Source: Streptomyces sp. Ru73
GTDB lineage: Bacteria > Actinomycetota > Actinomycetes > Streptomycetales > Streptomycetaceae
Reading direction: 5' to 3'
DNA length: 64,000 bases
Assembly: GCF_002920575.1 (NCBI RefSeq)
Contig: NZ_PQSQ01000023.1
Coordinates: 1-64,000 of the forward strand
Shown here: positions 23,124 to 31,664 of the stretch, one piece after another
Numbering within the stretch: the first letter of the stretch is position 1
Layout of the letters: every line of letters starts with the position of its first letter
Notes under the pieces: model-generated
Told to the model about the DNA's origin: nothing
What the model saw: only the letters and a program-made list of their open reading frames with translations
The model's database searches: none
Translations under genes and position numbers: made by a program

Positions 23124-24023
23124 ATGCTGCGGCTGGGGAATCGCGAGTTCGGCGCGCACGAGCCGGTGATCATGGCGATCGTGAACCGTACGCCGGACTC
23201 GTTCTACGACCAGGGCGCCACGTTCCGGGACGAGCCGGCGCTCGACCGCGTGGAGCAGGCGGTCGCGGAGGGCGCGGCGATCATCGACATCGGCGGGGTC
23301 AAGGCCGGCCCGGGCGAGGAGGTCACCGCCGAGGAAGAGGCGCGGCGCACGGTCGGCTTCGTGGCCGAGGTGCGCAGGCGCCACCCGGACGTGGTGATCA
23401 GCGTGGACACCTGGCGGCACGAGGTCGGCGAGGCGGTCTGCGAGGCCGGTGCCGACCTGCTCAACGACGCCTGGGGCGGGGTGGACCCGAAGCTCGCCGA
23501 GGTCGCGGCGCGGTACGGCGCGGGCCTGGTGTGCACGCACGCGGGCGGCGTCGAGCCGCGTACCCGGCCGCACCGCACCACGTACGAGGACGTGATGGCC
23601 GACATCCTGGACGTCACCCTCGGACTCGCGGAGCGCGCCGTCGAGCTGGGCGTACGGCGTGACGGCATCATGATCGACCCGGGTCACGACTTCGGGAAGA
23701 ACACCCGGCACAGCCTGGAGGCCACCCGCCGGCTCGGCGAGATGACCGACGCGGTTCCCCAAGCTCTCGGCTTCGCTCGAGCAGGGGACACCCCATTGCC
23801 GGTGCTGGTCTCGCTGTCCAACAAGGACTTCGTGGGCGAGACGCTGGACAAGCCGGTCAAGGAGCGGGTGCTGGGCACCCTCGCCACGACCGCGGTCTCG
23901 GCATGGCTGGGCGCTCAGGTCTACCGCGTCCACGAGGTCGCCGAGACCCGGCAGGTGCTGGACATGGTCGCCTCCATCGCCGGGCACCGGCCGCCGGCGG
24001 TGGCCCGCCGCGGCCTGGCCTGA
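23124..24023 (+). CDS. folP2: Dihydropteroate synthase paralogue FolP2
   Basis: 299-aa TIM-barrel protein of the dihydropteroate synthase family. It starts MLRLGNREFGAHEPVIMAIV. Key segments read NRTPDSFYDQG and IDIGGVKAGPG where true DHPS has NVTPDSFSDGG and GGESTRPG, as in M. tuberculosis FolP2, which is reported to lack DHPS activity, so folate synthesis is doubtful. At about residues 209-226 a 13-residue insertion (TDAVPQALGFARAGDTPLP instead of about TDTGWP) is encoded by a palindromic repeat. GGGAG lies upstream of the ATG. It converges with the LOG gene. Confidence 0.88.
   Translation: MLRLGNREFGAHEPVIMAIVNRTPDSFYDQGATFRDEPALDRVEQAVAEGAAIIDIGGVKAGPGEEVTAEEEARRTVGFVAEVRRRHPDVVISVDTWRHEVGEAVCEAGADLLNDAWGGVDPKLAEVAARYGAGLVCTHAGGVEPRTRPHRTTYEDVMADILDVTLGLAERAVELGVRRDGIMIDPGHDFGKNTRHSLEATRRLGEMTDAVPQALGFARAGDTPLPVLVSLSNKDFVGETLDKPVKERVLGTLATTAVSAWLGAQVYRVHEVAETRQVLDMVASIAGHRPPAVARRGLA
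23754..23798 (+). repeat. Palindromic repeat inserted in-frame in folP2
   Basis: The segment TTCCCCAAGCTCTCGGCTTC, continuing CGCTCGAGCAGGGGACACCC, forms a hairpin (CCCC with GGGG and GCTC with GAGC). I remember this element as a frequent short Streptomyces intergenic repeat; here it adds about 39 bases, keeping the folP2 frame open. Confidence 0.6.
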
Positions 24024-24031
24024 GAGGTACC

Positions 24032-24058
24032 GCGCGGCCCCCGCCCCGGGGGCCGCGC
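24032..24058. terminator. Bidirectional hairpin terminator
   Basis: GCGCGGCCCCCG and CGGGGGCCGCGC form a perfect 12-bp stem with loop CCC, between convergent folP2 and the LOG gene. Confidence 0.85.
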
Positions 24059-24064
24059 CGCGCG

Positions 24065-24844
24065 TCACCGGGAGGGGCCCGGCCCCACTTCCTTGGTGAC
24101 CAGCGCGACCGCCTCGTCGACGTCGTCGCTCAGGTGGAAGAGGTCCAGGTCGCGCGTGGACGCCTTGCCCTGCGCGATGAGCGTGTCGCGCAGCCAGTCC
24201 ACCAGCCCGCCCCAGTACTCCGTGCCGAAGAGCACGATGGGGAAGCGCGTGACCTTGCGGGTCTGCACGAGGGTGAGCGCCTCGAAGAGCTCGTCGAGGG
24301 TGCCGAGGCCGCCGGGCAGGACGACGAATCCGCGGGCGTACTTCACGAAACAGGTCTTGCGCACGAAGAAGTACCGGAAGTCCACACCGAGGTTGACGTA
24401 CTCGTTCATGCCCTGTTCGAAGGGCAGCTCGATGCCGAGTCCGACGGACGTGCCGCCCGCCTCGTGTGCCCCCTTGTTCGCCGCCTCCATGGCGCCGGGG
24501 CCGCCGCCGGTGATCACCGAGAAGCCCGCCTCGACGAGCGCCCGGCCCAGGCCGACGCCCGCTTCGTACTCGGGCGACTCGCGGGGCGTGCGGGCCGAGC
24601 CGAAGACGCTGATCGCCGGGCCCAGTTCGGCGAGCGCGCCGAAGCCCTCGACGAACTCGGACTGGATGCGCATCACGCGCCAGGGGTCGGTGTGCACCCA
24701 CTCGGAGGGGCCCTCGGAATCCAGCAGCCGCTGGTCGGTGGTGCCGGCGCGCACCTGGTCGCGGCGGCGCAGTACCGGGCCGAGTCGCTGCTGATCGCGC
24801 TCGGCTGCCATGGTCTCGCGCTCGGCTGCCTCAGGATCGGCCAT
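24065..24844 (-). CDS. LOG family protein (TIGR00730), cytokinin-riboside phosphoribohydrolase-like
   Basis: 259-aa Rossmann-fold protein. The LOG signatures are present: ISVFGSARTP, TGGGPGAMEAANKGA near residue 110 and LPGGLGTLDELFEALT near residue 175. LOG enzymes cleave nucleoside 5'-monophosphates such as cytokinin ribotides to the free base. Bacterial members have mixed roles, including nucleotide housekeeping. GGAGGGAG precedes the ATG at 24844. The same gene is near folP2 and dapE in M. tuberculosis (Rv1205, from memory). Confidence 0.88.
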   Translation of the reverse strand: MADPEAAERETMAAERDQQRLGPVLRRRDQVRAGTTDQRLLDSEGPSEWVHTDPWRVMRIQSEFVEGFGALAELGPAISVFGSARTPRESPEYEAGVGLGRALVEAGFSVITGGGPGAMEAANKGAHEAGGTSVGLGIELPFEQGMNEYVNLGVDFRYFFVRKTCFVKYARGFVVLPGGLGTLDELFEALTLVQTRKVTRFPIVLFGTEYWGGLVDWLRDTLIAQGKASTRDLDLFHLSDDVDEAVALVTKEVGPGPSR

Positions 24845-25052
24845 GGTGTGCTCCCTCCGCAGGGTCCTCCGCCGGGGCGGAGGACAGATCGTTGCCGGTA
24901 AAGCGTATGTGCACAAAGGTGACGAGCAACGGAATTCGGTCTGACGGCGGCCCCGGCCGCCGCGCAGCGCTCCGGTGAACCTCTACCCGCGCAGACCACC
25001 CCGGGTCACCGGAATCCCGGTCACCACATTCCCGTGCCCCACGGGCCCGGTC

Positions 25053-26144
25053 TCAGCCCTCCAGCCAGGCCCGGAGCCGTTCCTCGCAGCGGATCACGTC
25101 GGCGGCGACGACGTGCTCGTCGCGCTTGTGGGCCAGCAGCGCGTTGCCCGGGCCGTAGTTGACCGCCGGCACGCCGAGGGCCGAGAAGCGCGAGACGTCC
25201 GTCCAGCCGAACTTGGGCATCGGCGTACCGCCGACCGCCTCGATGAACGCCTTGGCGGCGGGGTGCGAGAGGCCGGGCAGCGCCGCGGTCGAGTGGTCGT
25301 CGACCGTCCACTCGGCGATGTCGCAGCCGGCGAAGACCTCGCGCACGTGGGCGAGCGCCTCCTCGCCGCTGCGGTCGGGCGCGTAGCGGAAGTTGACGGT
25401 GACGGTGCACTCGTCGGGGATGACGTTGCCCGCGACGCCGCCCTCGATGCGCACGGCGTTCAGGCCCTCGCGGTACTCCAGGCCGTCGATGACGGCGCGG
25501 CGCGGCTCGTACGCGGCCAGCCGCTCCAGGATCGGGGCCGCGGCGTGGATGGCGTTGGACCCCATCCAGCTGCGCGCGGAGTGCGCCCGCTCCCCGGTGG
25601 TGCGCAGCAGGACCCGCAGGGTGCCCTGGCAGCCGCCCTCGACCTGGTTGCCGGACGGCTCCAGCAGGACCGCGAAGTCGCCCGCCAGCCAGTCGGGATG
25701 CTGCTCGGCGATCCGCTTGAGGCCGTTGTGCTCGGCGGCGATCTCCTCGGCCTCGTAGAAGACGAAGGTGAGGTCGCGGTTGGGCTCGGGCACGGTGGCG
25801 GCGACCCGCAGCTGGACGGCGACGCCGGACTTCATGTCGGAGGTGCCGCAGCCCCACAGGACGCCGTTCTCGTCCAGCCGGGAGGGCACGTTGTCCGCGA
25901 TGGGCACGGTGTCGAGGTGGCCGGCGAGGACGACCCGCTCGGCGCGGCCGAGGTGCGTGCGCGCCACGACGGTGTCGCCGTCCCGGTCGACGGTCAGGTG
26001 CGGAAGCGCGCGCAGGGCGTTCTCGACGGCGTCGGCGAGGACTTTCTCGTCCCGGCTGACGGAGGGGATGTCCACCAGCGCCGCGGTCAGCTGCGCGGCG
26101 TCGAGCGACAGGTCGAGTGCGGGGGTCTGCGCGGGGCGTTCCAT
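25053..26144 (-). CDS. dapE: Succinyl-diaminopimelate desuccinylase DapE
   Basis: 363-aa M20 metallopeptidase-family enzyme. Metal-site motifs are in place: LAGHLDTVPIADN (His, Asp) near residue 76, WGCGTSDMKSG near 97 and FYEAEEIAAEHNG near 127, with a dimerisation domain in the middle (RAHSARSWMG). It hydrolyses N-succinyl-L,L-diaminopimelate in the lysine and peptidoglycan pathway, matching dapC 1.9 kb away. TAGGGT lies 7 bases before the ATG without a ribosome binding site, so the mRNA is probably leaderless. It is divergent from the next gene, which looks leaderless too. Confidence 0.92.
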   Translation of the reverse strand: MERPAQTPALDLSLDAAQLTAALVDIPSVSRDEKVLADAVENALRALPHLTVDRDGDTVVARTHLGRAERVVLAGHLDTVPIADNVPSRLDENGVLWGCGTSDMKSGVAVQLRVAATVPEPNRDLTFVFYEAEEIAAEHNGLKRIAEQHPDWLAGDFAVLLEPSGNQVEGGCQGTLRVLLRTTGERAHSARSWMGSNAIHAAAPILERLAAYEPRRAVIDGLEYREGLNAVRIEGGVAGNVIPDECTVTVNFRYAPDRSGEEALAHVREVFAGCDIAEWTVDDHSTAALPGLSHPAAKAFIEAVGGTPMPKFGWTDVSRFSALGVPAVNYGPGNALLAHKRDEHVVAADVIRCEERLRAWLEG

Positions 26145-26247
26145 GGTCCCGACCCTACCGGTCGCCGGTTGCGCGTCCGTTGCACGCCGCTGTCCGTTCC
26201 CCGAGGTCCGGCGGGGCCCGCCGACGGCCTCCAGTACCGTATGGCGC

Positions 26248-27165
26248 GTGCTTCGCCGTCCCCAGCGTGCCCCCGTCCGCCGCAAGCGCCTCATACGCGT
26301 GTTCGCGGCCCTCGTCGTGCTGCTCGGACTCGCGGGCTACCTCGTCGTGCAGTACGTGACCGGTGGCCCCGGTGCGCCGCGCTGCACGGTGCAGCCCGAG
26401 GGCGGCGGCGATCCGTACGAACTGAGCCCCGAGCAGGCGGCGAACGCCGCGACGATCTCCGCGGTGGGCGCCTCGCGCGGGCTGCCCGAGCGGGCGGTGA
26501 CGATCGCGCTCGCCACGGCCATGCAGGAGTCGGGGCTGCGCAACATCGAGTACGGCGACCGGGACTCGGTCGGCCTCTTCCAGCAGCGGCCCTCCCAGGA
26601 CTGGGGCACGGCCGAGGAGATCATGGACCCGGTCTACGCGGCCGGCGAGTTCTACAAGCACCTGGTGCAGGTCCCCGGGTACTCCCGGCTGCCGCTGACG
26701 GTGGCGGCCCAGAAGGTGCAGCGCAGCGGCTACCCGCAGGCGTACGCCAAGCACGAGGCGAACGCGGCGCTGCTGACCGGCGCGCTGACCGGGCGCAGGC
26801 CGGCGGCGCTGAGCTGCGCGGAGAGCCGGCCGGCCGATCACACGCCGGGCGGCACGGCGCAGGTGCGCGAGCAGCTGGTGCGGGAGTTCGGGCCCGAGGT
26901 GCTGCCGCGGTCCGTGACGGCCACGCGGGCCGCCGGGCGGACGCTCACGGTGCCGGTGACGGCCGGTGCGGGGGTGTCGGCGAACCAGCGCGGCTGGCAG
27001 CTGGCGGCCTGGGCGGTGGCCCACGCGTCGGAGTTGCGCATCGAACGCATCTCTTACGGCGACCGCCGGTGGACCGCCGCGGATTCCGGGCAGGGGTGGC
27101 AGCAGGTGTCCGGCGATTCCGGTGGTACGTCGCCGACAGGCGTTCGGATCACCACCGCGCAGTAG
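26248..27165 (+). CDS. Membrane-anchored protein with lysozyme-like segment
   Basis: 305 aa starting at a GTG 7 bases after TACCGT. A basic N-terminus and one membrane helix (about residues 13-30, FAALVVLLGLAGYLVVQYV) anchor an extracytoplasmic part. The section ALATAMQESGLRNIEYGDRDSVGLFQQRPS resembles a transglycosylase/lysozyme-like fold, with the Glu of MQESG in the catalytic place. Homologues are often labelled heavy metal transporter, for which I see no support. A cell-wall role is more likely but unproved. Confidence 0.75.
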   Translation: MLRRPQRAPVRRKRLIRVFAALVVLLGLAGYLVVQYVTGGPGAPRCTVQPEGGGDPYELSPEQAANAATISAVGASRGLPERAVTIALATAMQESGLRNIEYGDRDSVGLFQQRPSQDWGTAEEIMDPVYAAGEFYKHLVQVPGYSRLPLTVAAQKVQRSGYPQAYAKHEANAALLTGALTGRRPAALSCAESRPADHTPGGTAQVREQLVREFGPEVLPRSVTATRAAGRTLTVPVTAGAGVSANQRGWQLAAWAVAHASELRIERISYGDRRWTAADSGQGWQQVSGDSGGTSPTGVRITTAQ

Positions 27166-27488
27166 TCCGGGTATTCCCTCGGTGGTGGGAATGCCGTCAA
27201 TCCAGGTCGACAATTCACGGCCTTTTCCTCACCCCCGTCGAGGTACCTGAACTTCCTTGGCGCATATGAGGAGTGACGTTCTTCCCCCTCCGCCGGACGT
27301 ACGAATTTCACCCACTTTCATCCGAAGCAGATAATGCGATGCGTTACCAATTCTTTACCGGGGCGCACCGCAACCTTCGGGGCTCTGGCGCGGTATTCAC
27401 TGCGTCCGCCCGGCAGTCGACTGCCGCCGCCCGGCGGGCACCGTACGTCGCACAGAAGAAACAAGTCCCTCTCCGTCAAAGGAGCACC
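27166..27488 (+). promoter_or_regulatory. Promoter region of the exported small protein
   Basis: 323 bases without a convincing gene. It is clearly AT-richer than the surroundings between about 27200 and 27380, which suggests a regulated promoter. AAAGGAGC just before 27489 is the ribosome binding site of the next gene. A 22-codon ATG frame near 27267 lacks a ribosome binding site. Confidence 0.4.
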
Positions 27489-27986
27489 ATGTCCCTCCCC
27501 CTTACGCGTCGGATCGCCCGGGCCGCGCTGCTGGTCGCAGCGGGCGCAGCTCCCGTGGTCGGTGCCGCCGGCTCCGCGAGCGCCGTTGACCTGCCCAAGG
27601 CCGCCGACCTGGGTGGACTGACCAAGGTGGACCCGTCGAGCGTCACCGAGACCGCCGGCAACGCCCTGGAGAACACCAGCGCGGTGGCCGGCCCGGTCGC
27701 CGGTGAGGTCGTGAAGAAGGCCGTGCCGGAGGCCGGCCGCGCCGGCAACAAGACGCTGCAGAAGCTCGCCCCCACCGCCAAGAAGACCACCGGTCACGTC
27801 ACGGGTGACACCAAGGACACCGTGGGCGACACCACCCGCGCGCTGCCCGCCGAGGGGCTGACCAAGGACCTGCCGCTGGCCGAGGAGCTGCCCGCCGGCC
27901 AGCTGCTCGCGGGGCTGCCCGTGACCAAGGGGCTGCCGACGGACGGCCTGCCGGTCTCCGGCGTGCTCGGCGGCCTGGGCGGCTGA
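27489..27986 (+). CDS. Secreted small protein of unknown function
   Basis: 165 aa. A typical Sec signal peptide (MSLPLTRRIARAALLVAAG) ends with ASA near residue 32. The mature protein is low in complexity, rich in Ala, Gly, Leu, Lys and Thr, with repeated short LP-x-(A/T/D)-x-GL segments (ALPAEGL, LPLAEELPAGQLLAGLPV, GLPTDGLPV). I recognise no fold. Homologues are sometimes called ATP-binding protein, without any visible nucleotide motif. AAAGGAGC is five bases before the ATG and a perfect terminator follows. Confidence 0.75.
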   Translation: MSLPLTRRIARAALLVAAGAAPVVGAAGSASAVDLPKAADLGGLTKVDPSSVTETAGNALENTSAVAGPVAGEVVKKAVPEAGRAGNKTLQKLAPTAKKTTGHVTGDTKDTVGDTTRALPAEGLTKDLPLAEELPAGQLLAGLPVTKGLPTDGLPVSGVLGGLGG

Positions 27987-28004
27987 CGCCACCGCCGGAC
28001 ACGC

Positions 28005-28040
28005 GAAGGGCCCCGGGAGCCGTCACTCCCGGGGCCCTTC
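28005..28040. terminator. Bidirectional hairpin terminator
   Basis: GAAGGGCCCCGGGAG and CTCCCGGGGCCCTTC form a perfect 15-bp stem with a 6-base loop between the secreted-protein gene and convergent dapC. Confidence 0.88.
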
Positions 28041-28056
28041 GGCCGTGCCCGTACCG

Positions 28057-29154
28057 CTACTCGGCGAGCCGGCGGACCGCCGCCGCCACCCGCTCGTCGG
28101 TGGCCGTGAAGGCGATCCGCACGAAGCGCTCCCCCGCCGGGCCGTAGAACTCGCCCGGCGCCACGAGGATGCCGCGCTTGGAGAGGTCGCCGACGGTGTC
28201 CCAGCAGGGCTCGTCACGGGTCGCCCAGAGGTACAGCGACGCCTCGCTGTGCTCGATGCGGAAGCCCGCCGCCTCGAAGGCCGTGCGGAGCGCGGCGCGC
28301 CGGCGCGCGTACCGCTCCCGCTGCTCGGCCACGTGCGCGTCGTCGCCCAGCGCCGCGATGGTGGCGGCCTGGACCGGCGCGGGGATCATCATGCCGCCGT
28401 GCTTGCGGATCTGCAGCAGCTCACCGAGGACCGCGGCGTCACCCGCCACGAAGGCCGCGCGGTAGCCGGCCAGGTTGGAGCGCTTGGAGAGCGAGTGGAC
28501 GGCGACGATCCCGTCGTACGAGCCGCCGTTGACCTCGGGGTGCAGCACGGAGACCGGGTCGGACTCCCAGCCCAGCTCCAGGTAGCACTCGTCGCTGAAC
28601 ACGAGGATGCCGTGCTCGCGGGCCCAGGAGACCGTGCGGCGCAGGTCCTCGGCGCTCAGCACGCGGCCGGTGGGGTTGGACGGGGAGTTGAGCCACAGCA
28701 GCTTCAGGCCCGCCGGGTCCAGCTCCCAGGGGGTGTCGTAGACGACCGGCTCGGCGCCCGCGAGCCGCGCGCCCACCTCGTACGTCGGGTACGCCAGGCG
28801 CGGGTACGCGACCTTGTCGCCGGCGCCGAGGCCCAGCTGGGTCGGCAGCCAGGCGACCAGCTCCTTGGAGCCGACGACCGGGAGGACGTTCTCGTGGGCG
28901 AGGCCCGTGGCGCCGAGCCGCCGTCCCGCCCAGCCCGTGAGCGCGTCGCGCAGCGCCGGCGTGCCCCACACGGTCGGATAGCCCGGGCTGTCGGACGCGT
29001 CGGCGAGCGCCTTCTGGATCAGCGGCGGGACCGGGTCGACCGGGGTCCCCACGGACAGGTCCACGATGCCGTCGGCATGCGCGGCGGCGGTCGCCTTGTA
29101 CGGCTCCAGCCGGTCCCAGGGAAAGACGGGGAGGCGTGCGGATACTGCGCCCAC
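28057..29154 (-). CDS. dapC: Succinyldiaminopimelate transaminase DapC
   Basis: 365-aa class I/II aminotransferase. The PLP-binding signature SLSKRSNLAGYR contains the Schiff-base Lys, and LNSPSNPTGRVLS and FSDECYLELGW carry cofactor contacts. It makes N-succinyl-diaminopimelate, the substrate of DapE encoded nearby. The GTG at 29154 has GAAGAG upstream and gives the usual family length. It follows the ferredoxin gene by 90 bases on the same strand, the fdx-dapC pair found in mycobacteria. Confidence 0.9.
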   Translation of the reverse strand: MGAVSARLPVFPWDRLEPYKATAAAHADGIVDLSVGTPVDPVPPLIQKALADASDSPGYPTVWGTPALRDALTGWAGRRLGATGLAHENVLPVVGSKELVAWLPTQLGLGAGDKVAYPRLAYPTYEVGARLAGAEPVVYDTPWELDPAGLKLLWLNSPSNPTGRVLSAEDLRRTVSWAREHGILVFSDECYLELGWESDPVSVLHPEVNGGSYDGIVAVHSLSKRSNLAGYRAAFVAGDAAVLGELLQIRKHGGMMIPAPVQAATIAALGDDAHVAEQRERYARRRAALRTAFEAAGFRIEHSEASLYLWATRDEPCWDTVGDLSKRGILVAPGEFYGPAGERFVRIAFTATDERVAAAVRRLAE

Positions 29155-29244
29155 GGTGCTCTTCTTTCGTACGTGTCGGGAAACGCCTCGGTCCCGTACG
29201 GCGGTGGCGGCCGTACGGGACCGGAGCGGCACTGCGGCCTGCCG

Positions 29245-29565
29245 TTACTGGTTCTGCGGCGGCAGGGCGGCGATGAAGGGGTGGTCCTTCTCGATCAGGC
29301 CCAGCTTCGACGCACCACCGGGCGAACCGAGCTCGTCGAAGAACTCGACGTTCGCCTTGTAGTAGTCCTTCCACTCCTCCGGAGTGTCGTCCTCGTAGAA
29401 GATGGCCTCGACCGGGCAGACCGGCTCACAGGCGCCACAGTCGACACATTCGTCCGGGTGGATGTACAAGGACCGGGAGCCCTCGTAGATGCAGTCGACC
29501 GGGCACTCCTCGATGCACGCCTTGTCCTTGACGTCGACACAAGGCTGCGCGATGACGTAGGTCAC
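29245..29565 (-). CDS. fdxA: 7Fe ferredoxin FdxA
   Basis: 106-aa ferredoxin. Cysteines fit a seven-iron protein: Cys9, 17 and 50 for the [3Fe-4S] cluster and Cys21, 40, 43 and 46 for the [4Fe-4S] cluster (CVDCGACEPVCP). The acidic C-terminal extension is typical of actinobacterial FdxA/FdxC. It is a small cytoplasmic electron carrier. The GTG start has AGGAGG upstream. It is probably cotranscribed with dapC. Confidence 0.93.
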   Translation of the reverse strand: MTYVIAQPCVDVKDKACIEECPVDCIYEGSRSLYIHPDECVDCGACEPVCPVEAIFYEDDTPEEWKDYYKANVEFFDELGSPGGASKLGLIEKDHPFIAALPPQNQ

Positions 29566-29706
29566 GCTGTCGTTCCTCCTCGTTAGGGCGGGCGAACCGT
29601 CGTTGGGGCGGCCGCCTCAGGGCGCGCGGGAGCGCGGCGTCGTCGATGCCCGCACCTAGTATCTCCGGTCCCGGGCACGAGACGAACAAGAGGGGCGGGC
29701 ACAGCT

Positions 29707-30714
29707 GTGGAATTCACCACGGGCGGACGACTGGAGGTCGCCATCACCCCTGCTGACGTGGGGAAAAGGGTATCGGTCCGCAGGCTGGCCGGGCCGGGTG
29801 AGTCCACGGAGCGATTCACCGACACGGTCGGCGTTCTCACATCGTGGGACGACGGTGTGCTGAGCATCACACGACGGACCGGCGAAGAGGTGCGGATCGC
29901 GGAGAGCGCGCTGGTCGCGGGCAAGGTCGTACCGGCCGCACCGGCCCGCCGGCGGGGTCCCGCGACGAGCGTCCGGGAGCTCACGGCGGTCGCCGCGCGC
30001 GGCTGGCCGGCCACCGAGACGGAACAGCTCGGGGAGTGGACCCTGCGGGCCGCCGCCGGGTTCAGCCGGCGGGCGAACTCGGTCCTGGTGACCGGTGACC
30101 CCGGGGTGCCGCTGGACGAGGCGCTGGACCGCGTACGCGCCTGGTACGCGGCGCGCGGCCTGACGCCGTACATCGCCGTGGCCACCGGTGCGGCCGGCGG
30201 TGACGAGCTGCTCGCCGCCGAGCTGGAGCGGCGCGGCTGGACGGCCGAGGCACGCACGGTCGTACGCGTCGGCGCGCTGGCTCCGCTGGCCGACACCGGC
30301 GCCGACACCGGCCGGGTCCGGTTGTCCCGCGAGCCGGACGACGCCTGGACCTCGCTCTACAACCGCACCGCCGACGCGCCGCCCGAGGCGAGGAAGGTGC
30401 TGGCCGGCGGCCCGTCGGTGTGGTTCGCCACGGTGCCGGGCGAGACCGGGCCCGCCGCCATCGGCCGGGTGGTCGTGGACGGCCGCTGGGCGGGCTTCGC
30501 GGCCGTCGAGGTCGCCCCGGAGCACCGCAGGCAGGGGCTGGCGACGCTGGTGATGGCCGCCCTCGCCCAGCAGGCGCTGGCGGAGGGCGCCTCGGCTGCG
30601 TACCTCCAGGTCGAGGCGGACAATGACGGGGCGAGGGCGCTGTACGACGCGCTCGGCTTCACCGATCACCACCACTACCACTACCGGCGCGCCCCTCAGG
30701 CGCACGCCCGCTGA
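29707..30714 (+). CDS. GNAT family N-acetyltransferase
   Basis: 335 aa. The N-terminal ~75 residues form a small beta domain (GKRVSVRRLAGPGESTERFTD) of unknown role, followed by a GNAT-like domain; the acetyl-CoA loop VEVAPEHRRQGLATLVMAAL is near residue 265 and QVEADNDGARALYDALGF closes the fold. The acceptor is unknown. The C-terminus is His-rich (HHHYHY). GAGGGGCGGG upstream supports the GTG start. It is followed after 17 bases by the SirB1-like gene, probably in one operon. Confidence 0.85.
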   Translation: MEFTTGGRLEVAITPADVGKRVSVRRLAGPGESTERFTDTVGVLTSWDDGVLSITRRTGEEVRIAESALVAGKVVPAAPARRRGPATSVRELTAVAARGWPATETEQLGEWTLRAAAGFSRRANSVLVTGDPGVPLDEALDRVRAWYAARGLTPYIAVATGAAGGDELLAAELERRGWTAEARTVVRVGALAPLADTGADTGRVRLSREPDDAWTSLYNRTADAPPEARKVLAGGPSVWFATVPGETGPAAIGRVVVDGRWAGFAAVEVAPEHRRQGLATLVMAALAQQALAEGASAAYLQVEADNDGARALYDALGFTDHHHYHYRRAPQAHAR

Positions 30715-30731
30715 ACGGGTACGGACCAGAC

Positions 30732-31613
30732 ATGCACCGCGATCCCGATTCCCGCCGCGCCGACCGGCGCCGGCAGTTCGCCGAGGCCGCCCGCGAGGAG
30801 CGGCCCGACCTCGCGCTGCTGTGCCTGCTGCTGGCCGCCGAGGCCGATCCGGAGCTGGACGAGCACGGCATCGACGCCGCGCAGATCGAGCTGGACCGGC
30901 TGGCCGGGCTGCTGCCGTTCCGCCCGGCGGCCGCGCGCGGCGGCACGGGCCAGGGCGCGGACAGCGCGGCGCACGCCTGGGCCCGCAGCGTCGCCGGGCT
31001 GCTCGGCACCCGCTGCGGCTTCCACGGCCTGCCCGCCGACTACCGGCGGCTGGAGTCCTCGCTGCTGCACGAGGTGCTGCGGCGCCGCCGCGGACTGCCG
31101 ATCCTGCTGTCGGTGGTCTGGACGGAGGTCGCGCGGCGGGCCGGCGCCCCGGTGTACGGGGTGGCGCTGCCCGGGCACTACGTCGTCGGGTTCGGCGATC
31201 CGTGCGGCGCGCACGTCCTGGTGGACCCGTTCGACGGCGGGCGGATCCTGACCGACGAGGACGCCGGGCTGCTGGTGGCGGGCGCGACCGGGCAGCCGCT
31301 CACGCCGCAGATGCTGGCGCCGGCCGATCCCCTGGAGACGGTGCTGCGCATCCTGAACAACATCCGGGCCTGGGCGACGGCCCGTCCCGAGCGCAGCGAC
31401 GTACGGCTGTGGGCGGTGGAGCTGTCGCTGCTGCTGCCGAGCCATCCGGCGCGGCTGCGCCACGAGCACGCCGAGGTGCTGGTGGAGCGGGGCGACTTCG
31501 TGCGCGGCGCGGCGGAGCTGGAGGAGTACGCGGCGGTGGTGGAGACGGTGGACCCGGAGGCCGCTGAAACGGTCCGCCGCCAGGCAGCGGCGGCCCGCGC
31601 GATGCTCAACTGA
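30732..31613 (+). CDS. SirB1/transglutaminase-like domain protein
   Basis: 293 aa. The middle matches the SirB1 N-terminal, transglutaminase-like domain: LLGTRCGFHGLPADYRRLESSLLHEVLRRRRGLPILLSV, then GVALPGHYVVGF with the expected His. Usual SirB1 proteins keep structure but often lack protease activity. The C-terminal ~80 residues look like TPR-type helices (RHEHAEVLVERGDFVRGAAELEEY). The role is unknown. It is likely translated from the acetyltransferase mRNA. Confidence 0.8.
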   Translation: MHRDPDSRRADRRRQFAEAAREERPDLALLCLLLAAEADPELDEHGIDAAQIELDRLAGLLPFRPAAARGGTGQGADSAAHAWARSVAGLLGTRCGFHGLPADYRRLESSLLHEVLRRRRGLPILLSVVWTEVARRAGAPVYGVALPGHYVVGFGDPCGAHVLVDPFDGGRILTDEDAGLLVAGATGQPLTPQMLAPADPLETVLRILNNIRAWATARPERSDVRLWAVELSLLLPSHPARLRHEHAEVLVERGDFVRGAAELEEYAAVVETVDPEAAETVRRQAAAARAMLN

Positions 31614-31664
31614 GACGCGAGGCCCGACTGAGCGCGAGGCCCAACTGAAACTGAAGGGGGATGC

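Noticed and set aside
27267..27335. 22-codon ATG frame (MRSDVLPPPPD) upstream of the secreted small protein
   Set aside because: No ribosome binding site and located in an AT-rich promoter region.
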